Assembly: GCA_964019335.1 (NCBI GenBank)
Contig: OZ025705.1
Location: 62,001 to 126,000, forward strand
Source: Diplonema japonicum
Lineage: Eukaryota; Euglenozoa; Diplonemea; Diplonemida; Diplonemidae
Direction of reading: 5' to 3'
Length of the DNA: 64,000 nucleotides
Shown: positions 45,138 to 54,242 of the stretch, piece by piece
Layout of the letters: every line of letters starts with the position of its first letter
Position numbering within the stretch: the stretch's first letter is position 1
Made by a program: the position numbers and the translations under genes
Notes under the pieces: model-generated
What the model was told of the DNA's origin: nothing
What the model saw: the letters and a program-made list of their open reading frames with translations, nothing else
Databases searched by the model: none

Positions 45138-45485
45138 AAAAATATGCCATACTGTAAATCTCAGTATTTTCTTTCAAAAAAAAATAAATTAAAAAAAAAG
45201 AAAAAAAAAACGAATTAGTTATGAAAATTAAAAAAAGAAAAAAAGGCGTTAAGAACCTTTTTTTTTAAAAAAAAAATCGGGTTTGCAAAATTAAAAAAAA
45301 AAAAAAAAGTTCGTTTATTTAACATGTTGAAATTCGATTCTAAAGAAAATACTTATATTTCCTTCCTCGGTTGTAGCACTTTAAAAAAAAAAATCAGATC
45401 ACTTTCCCATTTTACAAGGCTGTAAAAATACAAAGTAAAAAATCTGACTTTTACTCCGAGCAATATTGTCGGGGGGGGTCTAAAT
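45138..45485. other. A-rich intergenic spacer
   Basis: About 350 bases of A-rich sequence between the hypothetical and methyltransferase genes; nothing else is seen. Confidence 0.5.
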
Positions 45486-46361
45486 TCAACTTTTTCGCAT
45501 CATCCAGGATGCGAACGGTGCCTTCCGACGGCTTCCTTTTTTCGTTTCGGGGATAACGACATAAGGACGGGCAACCTCCTGCGAGAAAAGCCCCACCGCA
45601 CCGCGAACAGCACGCCTGTCCCACGACCCGTCCCTCTGCACCCCGAACCCTTGCACCGTAGAAGCAGAAGTGAAATCATGACCGGAAAGGATCCCCCCAA
45701 CACGCAATTTGGGCCACCAGTCACGTAAATCTTCCAATACAGCTTCAAAATCATGCCTGGCATCTACGTAAACGAAGTCCAAGCTGTTGTCAGGAACACG
45801 TTGGGACGCATCGTGTGACCAGTTCCGCATCACCACCAGCTTCTCTTTCCAGGGGTCCAGCCTTGTTAACATTGTTTCATACAAATGGTCCTGCCCGGCC
45901 TGATCAACGTTTGCGATATCCCTGTAGTTCTCCTGAGTCTCCCACACGTCGACAACCATGTACGTGCTGGCGCATTTCCAGTTCGTTAGTACCATAGCGC
46001 TGAACTCTCCTTGCTGGACTCCGATTTCAGCGCCGTGACGTTTTCCTTCCCTTTGAAGGATTTCGCCCAATTCCCATCTCCACCTTGGTCTGTACCCGAT
46101 AGGGATGACGGCGTCGTCGCGAGGGGGGTCCGAAGGTGGTGTTGGTGAGTTAGGTGATTGAGCCTTTTTCACCTTGGATGTCGTCTTGCCGTCTGCCATC
46201 CTTGCGCCGAGCAGCCTCACCGCCTCCCTCATTTCCTTCACCGTCTCGTCGTTCACACCCCCATCGATCCCCATGCCGAAGGAGAAGAGCAACACAAGCG
46301 ATATAACTATGTACAGCCTTTTCTGCTGGGACGACCCTTGGTGCTCCTTTTGAGACTCCAT
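45486..46361 (-). CDS. Membrane-anchored class I SAM-dependent methyltransferase
   Basis: 291 residues. A single hydrophobic segment at about residues 16-32 after a basic N terminus suggests a type II membrane protein. The linker to about residue 80 is Pro/Ser-rich. The catalytic domain shows motif I AEIGVQQGEFSA (the G-x-x-x-G SAM loop), an acidic strand end in YMVVDVWE, and DNSLDFVYVDARHDFEAVLEDLRDWWPKLRVGGILSGHDF, the pattern of the Methyltransf_24 type, where an Asp/His pair near VDARHDF often contributes to the active site. The acceptor is unknown. The ATG follows 23 A residues. Confidence 0.8.
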   Translation of the reverse strand: MESQKEHQGSSQQKRLYIVISLVLLFSFGMGIDGGVNDETVKEMREAVRLLGARMADGKTTSKVKKAQSPNSPTPPSDPPRDDAVIPIGYRPRWRWELGEILQREGKRHGAEIGVQQGEFSAMVLTNWKCASTYMVVDVWETQENYRDIANVDQAGQDHLYETMLTRLDPWKEKLVVMRNWSHDASQRVPDNSLDFVYVDARHDFEAVLEDLRDWWPKLRVGGILSGHDFTSASTVQGFGVQRDGSWDRRAVRGAVGLFSQEVARPYVVIPETKKGSRRKAPFASWMMRKS

Positions 46362-46517
46362 TTTTTTTTTTTTTTTTTTTTTTTGAAGAAAACCTGGAGA
46401 AAGCTCTGAAAGGTGTCTCGTACAGCTGATGACGGAGTCAGGTCACCGTGTCCGGGTGCGGAGACTCGCACATTGGATCATGTTCTCCTCGTCGTCATCG
46501 GGGGACGCTCTTTTTGG

Positions 46518-46586
46518 CTTGCATTTAGAAAAGGAAAAAAAAAAAAAAAAAAGGGGAAAAAAAAAAAAAAAGAAAGAAAAAAAAAC
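46518..46586 (-). promoter_or_regulatory. Candidate splice acceptor upstream of the methyltransferase
   Basis: On the coding strand a T/C tract of about 55 bases is followed by CTAAATGCAAG, AG ending at 46518. A later CTTTCTCCAG near 46394 is an alternative. The leader would be about 30 or 155 nt. Confidence 0.4.
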
Positions 46587-46644
46587 CATGATAATGGTTT
46601 TTTTTAATAGAATTTTTTTGCAGGTTTTTTTTTTTTGTGTCACG

Positions 46645-47118
46645 CTATTCGATGTTAAGCTGCTTAAGCAGTGCTGTGTCCAAAGATTTACGTGAGAAGT
46701 GTTTTTCGTGTAAAGTGCTCTTTGCAGGGTTTAAGTGATCGCCTTCCCATAAGAATGACTCCCCGTAGGAGGTTCTCATAGAGGCCATCATGGAGGCATG
46801 GGCATCGCGTACTGCTTGCTGCTCCTTAGCGTGGTTACCTACTTCGATTTGCTGTCTTTCTTGAGCTTCTTGCCTAGCGCGTTCCTTCTCCATTTTGTTC
46901 AACCTGTCTCTTTTTAGCTTCTGTTCGTAGCTGTCCCGTTCCTGTGCGTCTCGTTTCTCAAGATCTTCCTGTGCGACAGCGTGGTCTTCTTGTTGTTCCT
47001 GCCTCCTTTTGGTGCTTTCCTCCAGTTTGTTTTGTGTGCATTGATCCAAACTTTCCACTCTCTGCACGCAACCCCCTTTAAATCCGTTTCGCACTGCCCG
47101 CTGCAGATAACAGCTCAT
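46645..47118 (-). CDS. Coiled-coil hypothetical protein, 157 residues
   Basis: Residues about 30-105 are highly charged, rich in Glu, Gln, Arg and Lys, with heptad-like spacing, predicting a long coiled coil. The C-terminal 45 residues (YGESFLWEGDHLNPAKS..., ending LDTALLKQLNIE) look folded or conserved rather than random. No family is recognised; small coiled-coil proteins of this type are common in cytoskeletal and flagellar structures, but nothing here proves that. The upstream coding strand has a T/C tract ending CTCCTTTTAAAAG. Confidence 0.65.
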   Translation of the reverse strand: MSCYLQRAVRNGFKGGCVQRVESLDQCTQNKLEESTKRRQEQQEDHAVAQEDLEKRDAQERDSYEQKLKRDRLNKMEKERARQEAQERQQIEVGNHAKEQQAVRDAHASMMASMRTSYGESFLWEGDHLNPAKSTLHEKHFSRKSLDTALLKQLNIE

Positions 47119-47263
47119 CTTTCCTTGTTATTTTTTTTCTTTTCTTCCTTTTAAAAGGAGATGAAGAGATTGAAGAGGGCGAAAAAAAAAAAAATTCGAT
47201 AAAGTCTCAGTGTGCATGGGGGTGCTCACTGTTCTGAAAAAAGGAAAAACAAAAAGGAGGGGT

Positions 47264-47298
<35 letters not shown>

Positions 47299-47585
47299 TA
47301 AACAAAATTACTTTTACTTTTTTTAATTCAGGAGGGGGCAAAAAAAATGTCAAATCCATTCTATCCCCACGGCGTATGTTAAAGATGGAGATGGTTGATC
47401 TCCCTTTTTTTTCTTTTTTTTTAAAATGCCTCCCTGTGGGGGGGGGGGGGGGGGAATAGAAAAAAAGAAAAACAACAGTTCGAGGTGGGAACTGTGTTCT
47501 ACTTTCGAAAAAAAAAGAAAAAAAAAAAACGTTTTTAAAAACCTATCTTCTTCTTCTTTTTTTTTTCTTTTTTTTTTTTGTCCCA
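47119..47585. other. Intergenic spacer
   Basis: A T run of about 33 (near 47263-47295), a G run near 47438-47453, and a copy of the motif GTGTGCATGGGG..CTCACTGTTC at 47210-47235. Nothing else is seen. Confidence 0.5.
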
Positions 47586-48650
47586 CTACAACTTGGCGGC
47601 AACATAACTTCCATTCTCTCTTAGGACCTGAGCCGCCTGTGTCACCATGTTATCGATGATTTGCTTAGCGGGGAGCACTTCCTTAATACCACCGCAGGCC
47701 TGCCCGAACATCTGCGGGTATACCTGCGCAATGGACAACTTCTTCTTGTTTTTCTCCTCGTTGTAAAGGGGAATCTTCCCCTTGGAAACCGCTTCCCTGA
47801 TCTCGTCCTGTCTGTTCTCCTCCCAGTCTTTAACGTAAGGAGAAAGGAAGGTACGAACGGGCCTCCCGGAGTAGATAAGCGTTCTGACAGTGTCTCGGGA
47901 AGATGCGGAAACAAGAGATTCTCTGTGTCCTTTTTTGGCGCTGGCTTCGAGTGAAGCCACGAAGCGGGTACCTACCCAGACCGCTTTGGCACCAAGTGAG
48001 AGTGATGCTGCTATACCTCGTCCATCGTAAATTCCGCCTGCAGCGACAATGTGCACAGGACCGCCGTGAAGAGGGGATGTTTTCCCTTTAACAAGATCAA
48101 CACACTGAGGGATGAGGGGGAAGGTTGCAATGTCGCCAGAGTGGCCGCCAGCTTCCGTCCCTTGTGGGCAGATGAGATCGACACCTACGTCAAGAGCTTT
48201 TTGAACGTGTTTTGGATCGCCGATCATGTTCATTACTAGAACACCGCCGGCGTGTAGTTTTTCGACAGCCCACTTGGGTGGGACACCGATCGCGCACACG
48301 AAGAGCCTTGCCTTTTCCTTTACGATGATGTCGATGAGCTCCGGGAGGTGTCCCTTTGTGTAGTCGTAGTTCGTTTTTCTAGCGTTTCCGCCCACCTGTG
48401 GCCAGGCCAAATCGACGCCGAAACAGGTTTTGTCTCCCTTGATTCGTTCCTTAAGCATAGCGATTTCTTGACGAAGGACCTTGGGTGTCATTGTCAACCC
48501 ACCTATGGTGCCGATGCCCCCTGCGTTCGTCACCGCGGCTGCCAGTTCGTGAGTTGCAACGCCGAACATTCCTGCAAGAAGAATAGGATGGTTGATCCTG
48601 AGGAGGTCTGTCACCTCCGTGCGCACTACCTGGGGGGATGAGTCGGCCAT
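47586..48650 (-). CDS. Nitronate monooxygenase (2-nitropropane dioxygenase family)
   Basis: 354 residues from MADSSPQVV. FMN-dependent TIM-barrel enzymes of this family oxidise toxic alkyl nitronates. Visible features: the N-terminal HPILLAGMFGVATHELAAAVTNAGGIGTIGG, the active-site loop CPQGTEAGGHSGD with the conserved His, the phosphate-binding region HIVAAGGIYDGRGIAASLSLGAKAVWVGTRF, and a C-terminal part with YSGRPVRTF typical of the class. The open frame extends further 5' but there it encodes Lys/Phe/Pro runs, so the start is placed at 48650. Length is normal. Similar enoyl reductases share the fold, so the exact substrate is not certain. Confidence 0.9.
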   Translation of the reverse strand: MADSSPQVVRTEVTDLLRINHPILLAGMFGVATHELAAAVTNAGGIGTIGGLTMTPKVLRQEIAMLKERIKGDKTCFGVDLAWPQVGGNARKTNYDYTKGHLPELIDIIVKEKARLFVCAIGVPPKWAVEKLHAGGVLVMNMIGDPKHVQKALDVGVDLICPQGTEAGGHSGDIATFPLIPQCVDLVKGKTSPLHGGPVHIVAAGGIYDGRGIAASLSLGAKAVWVGTRFVASLEASAKKGHRESLVSASSRDTVRTLIYSGRPVRTFLSPYVKDWEENRQDEIREAVSKGKIPLYNEEKNKKKLSIAQVYPQMFGQACGGIKEVLPAKQIIDNMVTQAAQVLRENGSYVAAKL

Positions 48651-48842
48651 TTTCTTTTTTTTTTTTTTTCTTTTGTTCCCTTTTTTTTTGATGATTATTT
48701 TGTGAAAGATTTTAATTTTAAAAAAAAAGTTGGGAGGGGGGGGGGGGGGAAGTGATTTTGTAAAAAAAAAAAAAAAAGGATAGTCATGCTCACATGCTGT
48801 TTCCAAGGTTTTGTTTTTTTTCCTTCGCCTCGAAAGATTCTT

Positions 48843-49133
48843 TCATCTGGAATTATTATTATTATTATTATTATTTTTTTGTTTTGCGTTGTTTACCTTG
48901 TTTTCAAACTGCTGTCTAAATTTTTTGTCGAATGCCTTCCGTGTGCGTATATACTCCAATACACATCGCCGCTCGCTTTCCGATAGTGTCGGCACGGTCT
49001 CCTCTTCAAAGCCAGGTTTCACGCACTTATCAAACGAGCCGTTCACTGTCTGCATGAGCGCCTCAATCTCGAATTTAGAATGCTCAACACCATGTGTTTC
49101 TTCGAAATATTTACCCGGAACGTAATTTCCCAT
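48843..49133 (-). CDS. Small Tim-like protein with reduced cysteine motifs
   Basis: 96 residues. The core (FEIEALMQTVNGSFDKCV, then LSESERRCVLEYI) matches the layout of Tim8/9/10/13 proteins, chaperones of the mitochondrial intermembrane space, which carry twin C-x3-C motifs. Here only one Cys of each pair remains: position C1 is Ser and C4 is Tyr, leaving the inner C2-C3 pair. The last ten residues (NNNNNNNN) come from an (AAT)n microsatellite running into the coding end. The ATG follows 14 A residues. Divergent small Tims with lost cysteines are known in trypanosomes. The assignment rests on spacing and a short motif and is moderate. Confidence 0.5.
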   Translation of the reverse strand: MGNYVPGKYFEETHGVEHSKFEIEALMQTVNGSFDKCVKPGFEEETVPTLSESERRCVLEYIRTRKAFDKKFRQQFENKVNNAKQKNNNNNNNNSR

Positions 49134-49520
49134 TTTTTTTTTTTTTTCCCTTTTGCTGCGACCCCATTTTTTTTTTTTTTTTTTTTCGCTTCGAACGAAA
49201 AAAAATTTTTTTAAAAAAAAAAAAGAGGGACCACTATCGGACGAAGCGTGTTTTTGGGGGGAAAAGAGTGTGAGGGGAAAACAAAACAAAAAAAGTAGGA
49301 GGGGGGGGGTTTGTTACTTAGTATAGGGTTGGATTTTCTTTTTTTTTTTTATTTTTTGGTTTTTATCGGGAAGTAAAAAAAAAAAAAAAAAAAAAACACT
49401 AAAAAAAATCTTCTGTTAAAAAAAAAAAAAAAAGAAAAAAAAAAACATATGAGGGAAGAAGATTTAAAAAAAAAAAGAGAAAAAAAAAAAGAAAAAAAAA
49501 AAAACCACCCTCCCCCCGTC
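49134..49520. other. Intergenic spacer
   Basis: A and T runs. On the coding strand 49230-49320 is pyrimidine-rich with CCGATAG near 49233, a possible acceptor for the small Tim-like gene. Confidence 0.45.
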
Positions 49521-50861
49521 TTACTGCTTCCCCCTCAAAATGTTCATAAGGGGCCCCAGAGCAGTGCTCCAAAGGTACGACTGGTTCTTAACAAGGAACA
49601 TCTTCAACACAAGGATGAACATGATGGTCCACACAGTCACACCAACAGCGGAGAGCCAAAACTTAAGCGTAGCACGGGCATCCGACGTGAGAGAATAGGG
49701 TGCGTTCTTCCTCGCAGTGAACTCGAGGAAATTAGGACACAACGAGTGCGTCGCAAGAATCATGGAAACCGCACCAGTACCAGATAAAATTGCTAGCAAC
49801 ACAGACTCCGATCCATACTGCTGCCTGGACCCAGGAGCAATGGAAGTCTTTCCTGACCATGGTACCCCGTTCAAAATATTCCAGTACATCCCACCTGTTA
49901 GCAGACAGTATGCAACCAATGCTCCTCCAAAAATGACCGTTCCCACATAGATCTCCCACTCCGGTCTGCGAGCCACCATATTGTGCTCGTCGCCATCTTC
50001 GACACAGTTTTTGAGGAACACTTTTTCCTGCAGATCGACCTTGCTGCTGTCAAAGAGTTCCACACCGATCCCAAAGATCCTCCCTAGCCACAGTGCTGCC
50101 GACCCTAATATGATCAGAACCAAAACGTTTTTCAACAAATCCTGCGGTTTTTTCTTTTGCTGGAAGTCGAGCGGTACATCCTGCGGGCAAACGGCCATCT
50201 GCATGGCTGCCTTCACCCTCATAAACTTGCAAATGTTGTTCATAGTGAAGTCCTGGCTCCTGATCCCGTATGATTCGTACTCCTGTTCTTCCTGTGTTGC
50301 GACTTGGCGTTTTCTTCTTTCAGCTCTTGAGATGGTTCTCGACGCAGAGGGTGTTCCCTTGGCAGCCTTCTTCTTCCCCTCGAGTTCTGCAAGAAGTGTT
50401 TTACGAAGATTCTTCGCTTCTTGGTCTTCAATCATTCCTTTCCCAAATCGAGCTCCCGAAGTGCTTCCAGGCTTTAGAACGATTAAGGACGGGACGCTTT
50501 GAACACGGAGTTCTCTTGCGATGCCGTCGGTGTACCTGTCTAGCTTTACGCGGACGAAGTAGAGGGGGGCTTCCTTATCTTGGTTGTAGACCCTGCCGCC
50601 TCTGTGTTGTTGCTTGAAGGAGGAAACGTAGTCCTCGAACTGCTTAGAGTAGTAAGGGCACGCCTGGCACTCCCTCCCGTCGCCGGTAACGAACAACATC
50701 GCCACGAAGAATTCCCTGTCCTTACCCTTGATGTGCTGGACATAGTCATCGTACGATATATCAATCACCTCATCTGCCGATCCATCTGAAAACGGCCCAT
50801 CTGGATTACACACCACAAGGCTGGCCATCGACAAGACCGTTGCTGCAATAGCACTTCTCAT
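49521..50861 (-). CDS. OST3: Oligosaccharyltransferase subunit OST3/OST6 (TUSC3/MAGT1 family)
   Basis: 446 residues. This ER membrane oxidoreductase subunit assists N-glycosylation of cysteine-rich substrates. An N-terminal signal peptide (about residues 1-18) precedes a luminal thioredoxin-like domain (about 30-165) with the redox motif CQAC at 65-68 and a cis-Pro in VQSVPSL. A long charged linker follows, then four membrane segments (about 245-265, 310-330, 355-380, 405-425). The third region has GGMYWNILNGVPW, corresponding to the conserved G-x-M-(Y)W-N segment of the family. The linker and C-terminal half are longer than in yeast (about 350 residues). Trypanosomatids lack this subunit, which argues for a different lineage. 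The ATG follows eight A residues. Confidence 0.9.
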   Translation of the reverse strand: MRSAIAATVLSMASLVVCNPDGPFSDGSADEVIDISYDDYVQHIKGKDREFFVAMLFVTGDGRECQACPYYSKQFEDYVSSFKQQHRGGRVYNQDKEAPLYFVRVKLDRYTDGIARELRVQSVPSLIVLKPGSTSGARFGKGMIEDQEAKNLRKTLLAELEGKKKAAKGTPSASRTISRAERRKRQVATQEEQEYESYGIRSQDFTMNNICKFMRVKAAMQMAVCPQDVPLDFQQKKKPQDLLKNVLVLIILGSAALWLGRIFGIGVELFDSSKVDLQEKVFLKNCVEDGDEHNMVARRPEWEIYVGTVIFGGALVAYCLLTGGMYWNILNGVPWSGKTSIAPGSRQQYGSESVLLAILSGTGAVSMILATHSLCPNFLEFTARKNAPYSLTSDARATLKFWLSAVGVTVWTIMFILVLKMFLVKNQSYLWSTALGPLMNILRGKQ

Positions 50862-51166
50862 TTTTTTTTATATTTTTCGCCCTCCCCTTTTTTTTTTTTT
50901 TTTGAAATTTTGAAAAATTTTGAGAGTTTGATAAAAGGGTAAATGTTGGGGGGGGGGGGGGGGGGGGGTTTTAAAAAAAATGTTAAGGTTTTCTCTTTTT
51001 ATTTTTATTTTTTTTTATTTTTTTCTTGAATCGGATAAAATCGCCTTTAAAAAGGAGGCGGGGGGAGAGCGATGGAAGCGGGGGGTGAGAATTTTTTGAG
51101 GAGGCTTTTTTTCCTTTTTTTTTTCCCTTCCTATTCTTCCGCTCACCATGTGTACTCCATCTAATA
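50862..51166. other. Intergenic spacer
   Basis: Contains a G run of about 20 (50949-50968) flanked by T-rich sequence, and A/T runs; no gene is seen. Confidence 0.5.
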
Positions 51167-51242
51167 TAAGAGATAAAGGAAGCGAGTTGGTGGCGCCTTG
51201 CACAAGCACTGTCTACTTGATTTACAGAGGGCGCACCTCGGC
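51167..51242 (+). repeat. SINE-like repeat, head fragment (S7)
   Basis: AGAGATAAAGGAAGCGAGTT through GGGCGCACCTCGGC matches the first ~75 bases of the S family. Its 5' GAGATAAAGGA is the same as the arm of the 48-bp hairpin element 280 bp away. Confidence 0.65.
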
Positions 51243-51276
51243 ATTAATAAAAAAAAATATTGCAAAATTCTTTCGT

Positions 51277-51354
51277 CACCGCAGACAGAGCAAGAATTAC
51301 AAGCGTGAGTAAAAAAAAACACCGCAGACAAAGCAAGAAATACAAGCGTGAGTA
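51277..51354 (+). repeat. Two tandem copies of a 35-bp unit
   Basis: CACCGCAGACA[GA]AGCAAGAA.TACAAGCGTGAGT occurs at 51277-51311 and 51320-51354, each followed by an A run. Confidence 0.7.
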
Positions 51355-51485
51355 AAAAAAAAAAAAAAAAGGAGGGTAAGGAAAGGAGTAAACAACAAAC
51401 AAAGCAAAAAAAGGGGGTGTTGAATAAAAAAAATACTGCGGTTTAGTCAAAAAGAAATTATGATCCCATATGTCTGCACAGCTAC

Positions 51486-51521
<36 letters not shown>

Positions 51522-51522
<1 letters not shown>

Positions 51523-51569
51523 ATGAGATAAAGGAGGTTCCTGTCTTGGAACGTCCCCCTTGTCTCTAC
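51522..51569 (+). repeat. 48-bp hairpin repeat, copy H2
   Basis: The best-paired copy: outer arms GAGATAA(A)GG.GG / CC.CCTTGTCTC, inner stem GTTCC/GGAAC around TGTCTT. It follows a run of about 30 A. Confidence 0.75.
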
Positions 51570-51813
51570 AAAAAAAAAAACCCCCTTCGCACTCCTATCC
51601 TTCGAAGAGCATAAAATAAAACAAAAAAAAAAAACGTTATCAAAAGGGAGGCTTGTCGTTTGTTTACTTTCTTCTTTTCTTTTTTTTTCTCCCCCCCCCT
51701 GCCTTCCCCCATTTCTTCAGGAAATGAAACAAAAAAAAAAAAAAAAAAAAAAAAACCACACGAAGGGATTATTAAATAATATAAAAAAAAAAAAAAATTG
51801 AGACGAAATCTTA
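51570..51813. other. Spacer downstream of the VPS9 gene
   Basis: A runs and a minus-strand pyrimidine tract with TTTCCTGAAG near 51717. It could hold a further exon of the VPS9 gene if the donor at its end is used. Confidence 0.35.
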
Positions 51814-53118
51814 TCAACTTACGACGATCTGTGTGGATGTCAGGTAAGGCAAAAGAGAAAGCGAGGGCGTTGTGTCTATAAACATGAGAACGGCTTGAAG
51901 AGTAGCCTGCGCCCAACCCGCCGTCCCAGTCATTATAAAACGCGGGGCAAAGGCCGAGAGATACTCGGAAGTAGCCCACAAAAGAGGTGGGTTCGCCCTC
52001 AGCACACAACGCACAAACGCTGGAAATACCCTGTCAGCCCCAACAATAAGCTCTTCAGATGGAAGAGAATTCTGGATTTCCTCATGTATTATAGTGAGTG
52101 CGTCGACAAGTGAGCTGAGCTTGAAATCGAGAGAATTCGAAACGTTGTGCAAAGAGGCAATGGCGGAGTCAGCAGGGCCAAGCTCGGACAAGTCGGCAAG
52201 TGAACCCCGCAAACCTGAAATCTTTTGATATAACGCAGTACTTTTATCGTTATGTTTTGCAGCCCACACGCGTGCCATTGAAATTTCCGTTTTTCGGTCG
52301 ATGGTCGCGGTGAGTTCTTTTCTCAAACCCTGTTCAGATTTTGATTTCTCCTCAACAGAGAATTCCCACAGCTTGAACAAATGCTCTGCAAATCGAGCCG
52401 AGAAGACAGTTACGTCTTGCTGACTGTCCTGTATTCTCTGCTTCTCATCCACGGTTCTCTTCACCATTTCCCGTTCGAAATTTTCTATCATGAGATCGAC
52501 GCAGCTTCCGGGGGTTTCAACGACCTCGGAGAATGACAGCCCTGCCGGTGCTTTCTCCCATTTTTCTCTTATAAATTGGTCCCATTCGAGTTCTAATGGT
52601 GTAGGTTCGGGGGCGATCTCTTCCCATTCCGTAGACGACGCGGTGGAGGACCCGGACCGCAGTGGGAGTCTTTTCTTCTTCTTCTTGAATTTTTTAAAGG
52701 GAGCCGACACAAATGTGTTCAATGCTGTTGAAGCGCTTGTCAAACCCTCTACCGCAAACGACATTGGAGCCGCAATATATAATTTATACCGTTTTCGCCT
52801 GCCTTGTTCTAGCGAGACGGAGTTCTTAGTGCAGACTAAAGGGTCGAGAACGGGTATGAGCTCTTCTTCCAATCTGTCCAAAGCTCGTTTTGCTCCGGCG
52901 ATGAGTTTTTCAGCGATTTCGCCAACTTCTTCATGTACATCCTCGTTGTTCACTATTTGCGAAATGTTCTTCTCCAGAAGCTTCGCGATACCCATAACTT
53001 GCTTCATAACGCCATGAAGTCCCCCGCCGTCACGCCCCAACAGCGCCTCTGCCTCCTCCATCCTCGTGAGCTTAGATTCCAACAATAATTGTCCAACCGT
53101 CAAGTTCAGAGAGTGCAT
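51814..53118 (-). CDS. VPS9-domain protein (predicted Rab5-type GEF)
   Basis: 434 residues. The N-terminal half is mostly helical, with a Lys-rich patch (FKKFKKKKKR, about residues 143-152) that could bind acidic lipids. The C-terminal region, about 335-420, carries the VPS9 pattern: EELIVGADRVFPAFVRCVLRANPP, then a Tyr-containing helix, FAPRF, and TGTAGWAQATLQAVLMFID, matching the conserved G-A-D-x-x-x-P motif, A-N-P and the last helix of Rab5 exchange factors such as Rabex-5 and Vps9p. Expected role: activating endosomal Rab5. The last codons are ATCGTC-GTAAGTTGA, so the annotated stop lies inside a perfect GTAAGT donor; the real gene may splice to another exon. No ubiquitin-binding or RIN-like domains are visible. 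Confidence 0.75.
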   Translation of the reverse strand: MHSLNLTVGQLLLESKLTRMEEAEALLGRDGGGLHGVMKQVMGIAKLLEKNISQIVNNEDVHEEVGEIAEKLIAGAKRALDRLEEELIPVLDPLVCTKNSVSLEQGRRKRYKLYIAAPMSFAVEGLTSASTALNTFVSAPFKKFKKKKKRLPLRSGSSTASSTEWEEIAPEPTPLELEWDQFIREKWEKAPAGLSFSEVVETPGSCVDLMIENFEREMVKRTVDEKQRIQDSQQDVTVFSARFAEHLFKLWEFSVEEKSKSEQGLRKELTATIDRKTEISMARVWAAKHNDKSTALYQKISGLRGSLADLSELGPADSAIASLHNVSNSLDFKLSSLVDALTIIHEEIQNSLPSEELIVGADRVFPAFVRCVLRANPPLLWATSEYLSAFAPRFIMTGTAGWAQATLQAVLMFIDTTPSLSLLPYLTSTQIVVS

Positions 53119-53606
53119 GCAAACCCTCCCCCCCCTTTCTCTTTTTGAATTTTTTTTTTCTTCGGTTGATATGAAAAGAAAAGGGGGGGTTAAAATAAAT
53201 ACATTCAGAAGAGGGAAGGGAGGGTAACTGATAACAATTACTTTTTTTTTTTAATAGATTTTTAATACAACGGGTATTTTACTTTTTTCTTTTTTAAAAA
53301 CGATGTGTGGGGGGAGGGGTGGAGTGAGGGGTGGTTATTCGTTTATACTTTTGTTTTGACTCGGCGACGGTTTACAAAAAAAAAAACTTTATTTTTTTCA
53401 TTTTTTTTTTTTTTTTGTACCTGCAACAAAAAAACAAAAGGGAGACGATCTTTATATTAAATCTATTTTCTAACATCGATATTTAATTACTACTTTGATA
53501 GTTTTTTATATTTTATATTTTTCAGCTTTACAATTAGACATCACATACCTGGGAAAGGGAGGGGGCAATATAGTATTAATTTAGCAGCTTGTTATTTACA
53601 GCATAA
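53119..53606. other. Intergenic spacer
   Basis: T, G and A tracts. On the coding strand TTTTAACCCCCCCTTTTC..AACCGAAG (53160-53192) is a possible acceptor for the VPS9 gene. Confidence 0.45.
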
Positions 53607-54242
53607 TTACGAAGTGCTGTTTGTATATACATGTTTTCTATTTGCGTCTTGCTCATAAGGGTTGTGGTGATATCCAGTGCGTTGCCTGTAGGCCTTCTTC
53701 TTTTTGTTTCTTTGGATAGTGTAAAGATGCGCGACGTCCCCACCTATGGTGAGATATGTGACACCGTCAAATAAGGGCCGGTGTAAGTCTGTATAGGTCC
53801 GGGCAGTGTCATTAGATTCAGCTTCGCAATAAATTTCGTAAACCTTGGCGTTTTTCTTAACGGGGTCTACCGCTCTTCCTCTTACAAAGATAGTTTCGTG
53901 GTGAGGTGTCCGTTCCTGATATAAGGCTGTGATTGCTTCGAAATCTTCTGTTTTTAAGTTTTCTGCCTCGCGTGCCGTTACGATCTGAAGCATTACCACA
54001 GCAGTGTTCCTGCTTTGTTCCTCCAAGGGTTCTGAAGCAAGTCTTCTAAGTCTCTGCCCCATGTTCTTGAGTGGTTCCGTCTCCTCTACCCCCACGCGCA
54101 TGGTCACATCTTTCGTAAAGTCGAAATGCGTACCTGCGATGTACACCCTCAATATTTCCCCCATCCTCCCAAGCTCCTCAAGTTTAACGGTGTGTGCGAC
54201 CCCTTGCAGGCTGACGATGCACAAGGAACGTCCTCCTGACAT
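53607..54242 (-). CDS. Hypothetical protein, 211 residues
   Basis: No family is recognised. The sequence is evenly coding-like with no homopolymer insert except KKKK near residue 180. It begins MSGGRSLCIVSLQGVAHTVK and has alternating beta-type segments (ILRVYIAGTHFDF; VYEIYCEAES; GVTYLTIGGDVAHLYTI) suggesting a globular alpha/beta or beta-rich fold. The C terminus is basic and rich in Tyr, His and Asn. There is no signal peptide or membrane segment. Same strand as the neighbours; no poly-A leader directly before the ATG. Confidence 0.65.
   Translation of the reverse strand: MSGGRSLCIVSLQGVAHTVKLEELGRMGEILRVYIAGTHFDFTKDVTMRVGVEETEPLKNMGQRLRRLASEPLEEQSRNTAVVMLQIVTAREAENLKTEDFEAITALYQERTPHHETIFVRGRAVDPVKKNAKVYEIYCEAESNDTARTYTDLHRPLFDGVTYLTIGGDVAHLYTIQRNKKKKAYRQRTGYHHNPYEQDANRKHVYTNSTS

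Noticed and set aside
48651-48806. Upstream extension of nitronate monooxygenase
   Set aside because: It translates to Phe, Pro and Lys runs; the family N terminus starts at MADSS.
49134-49289. Longer N terminus for the small Tim-like gene
   Set aside because: Low-complexity Lys/Phe sequence; the ATG after the 14-A run fits the local pattern.
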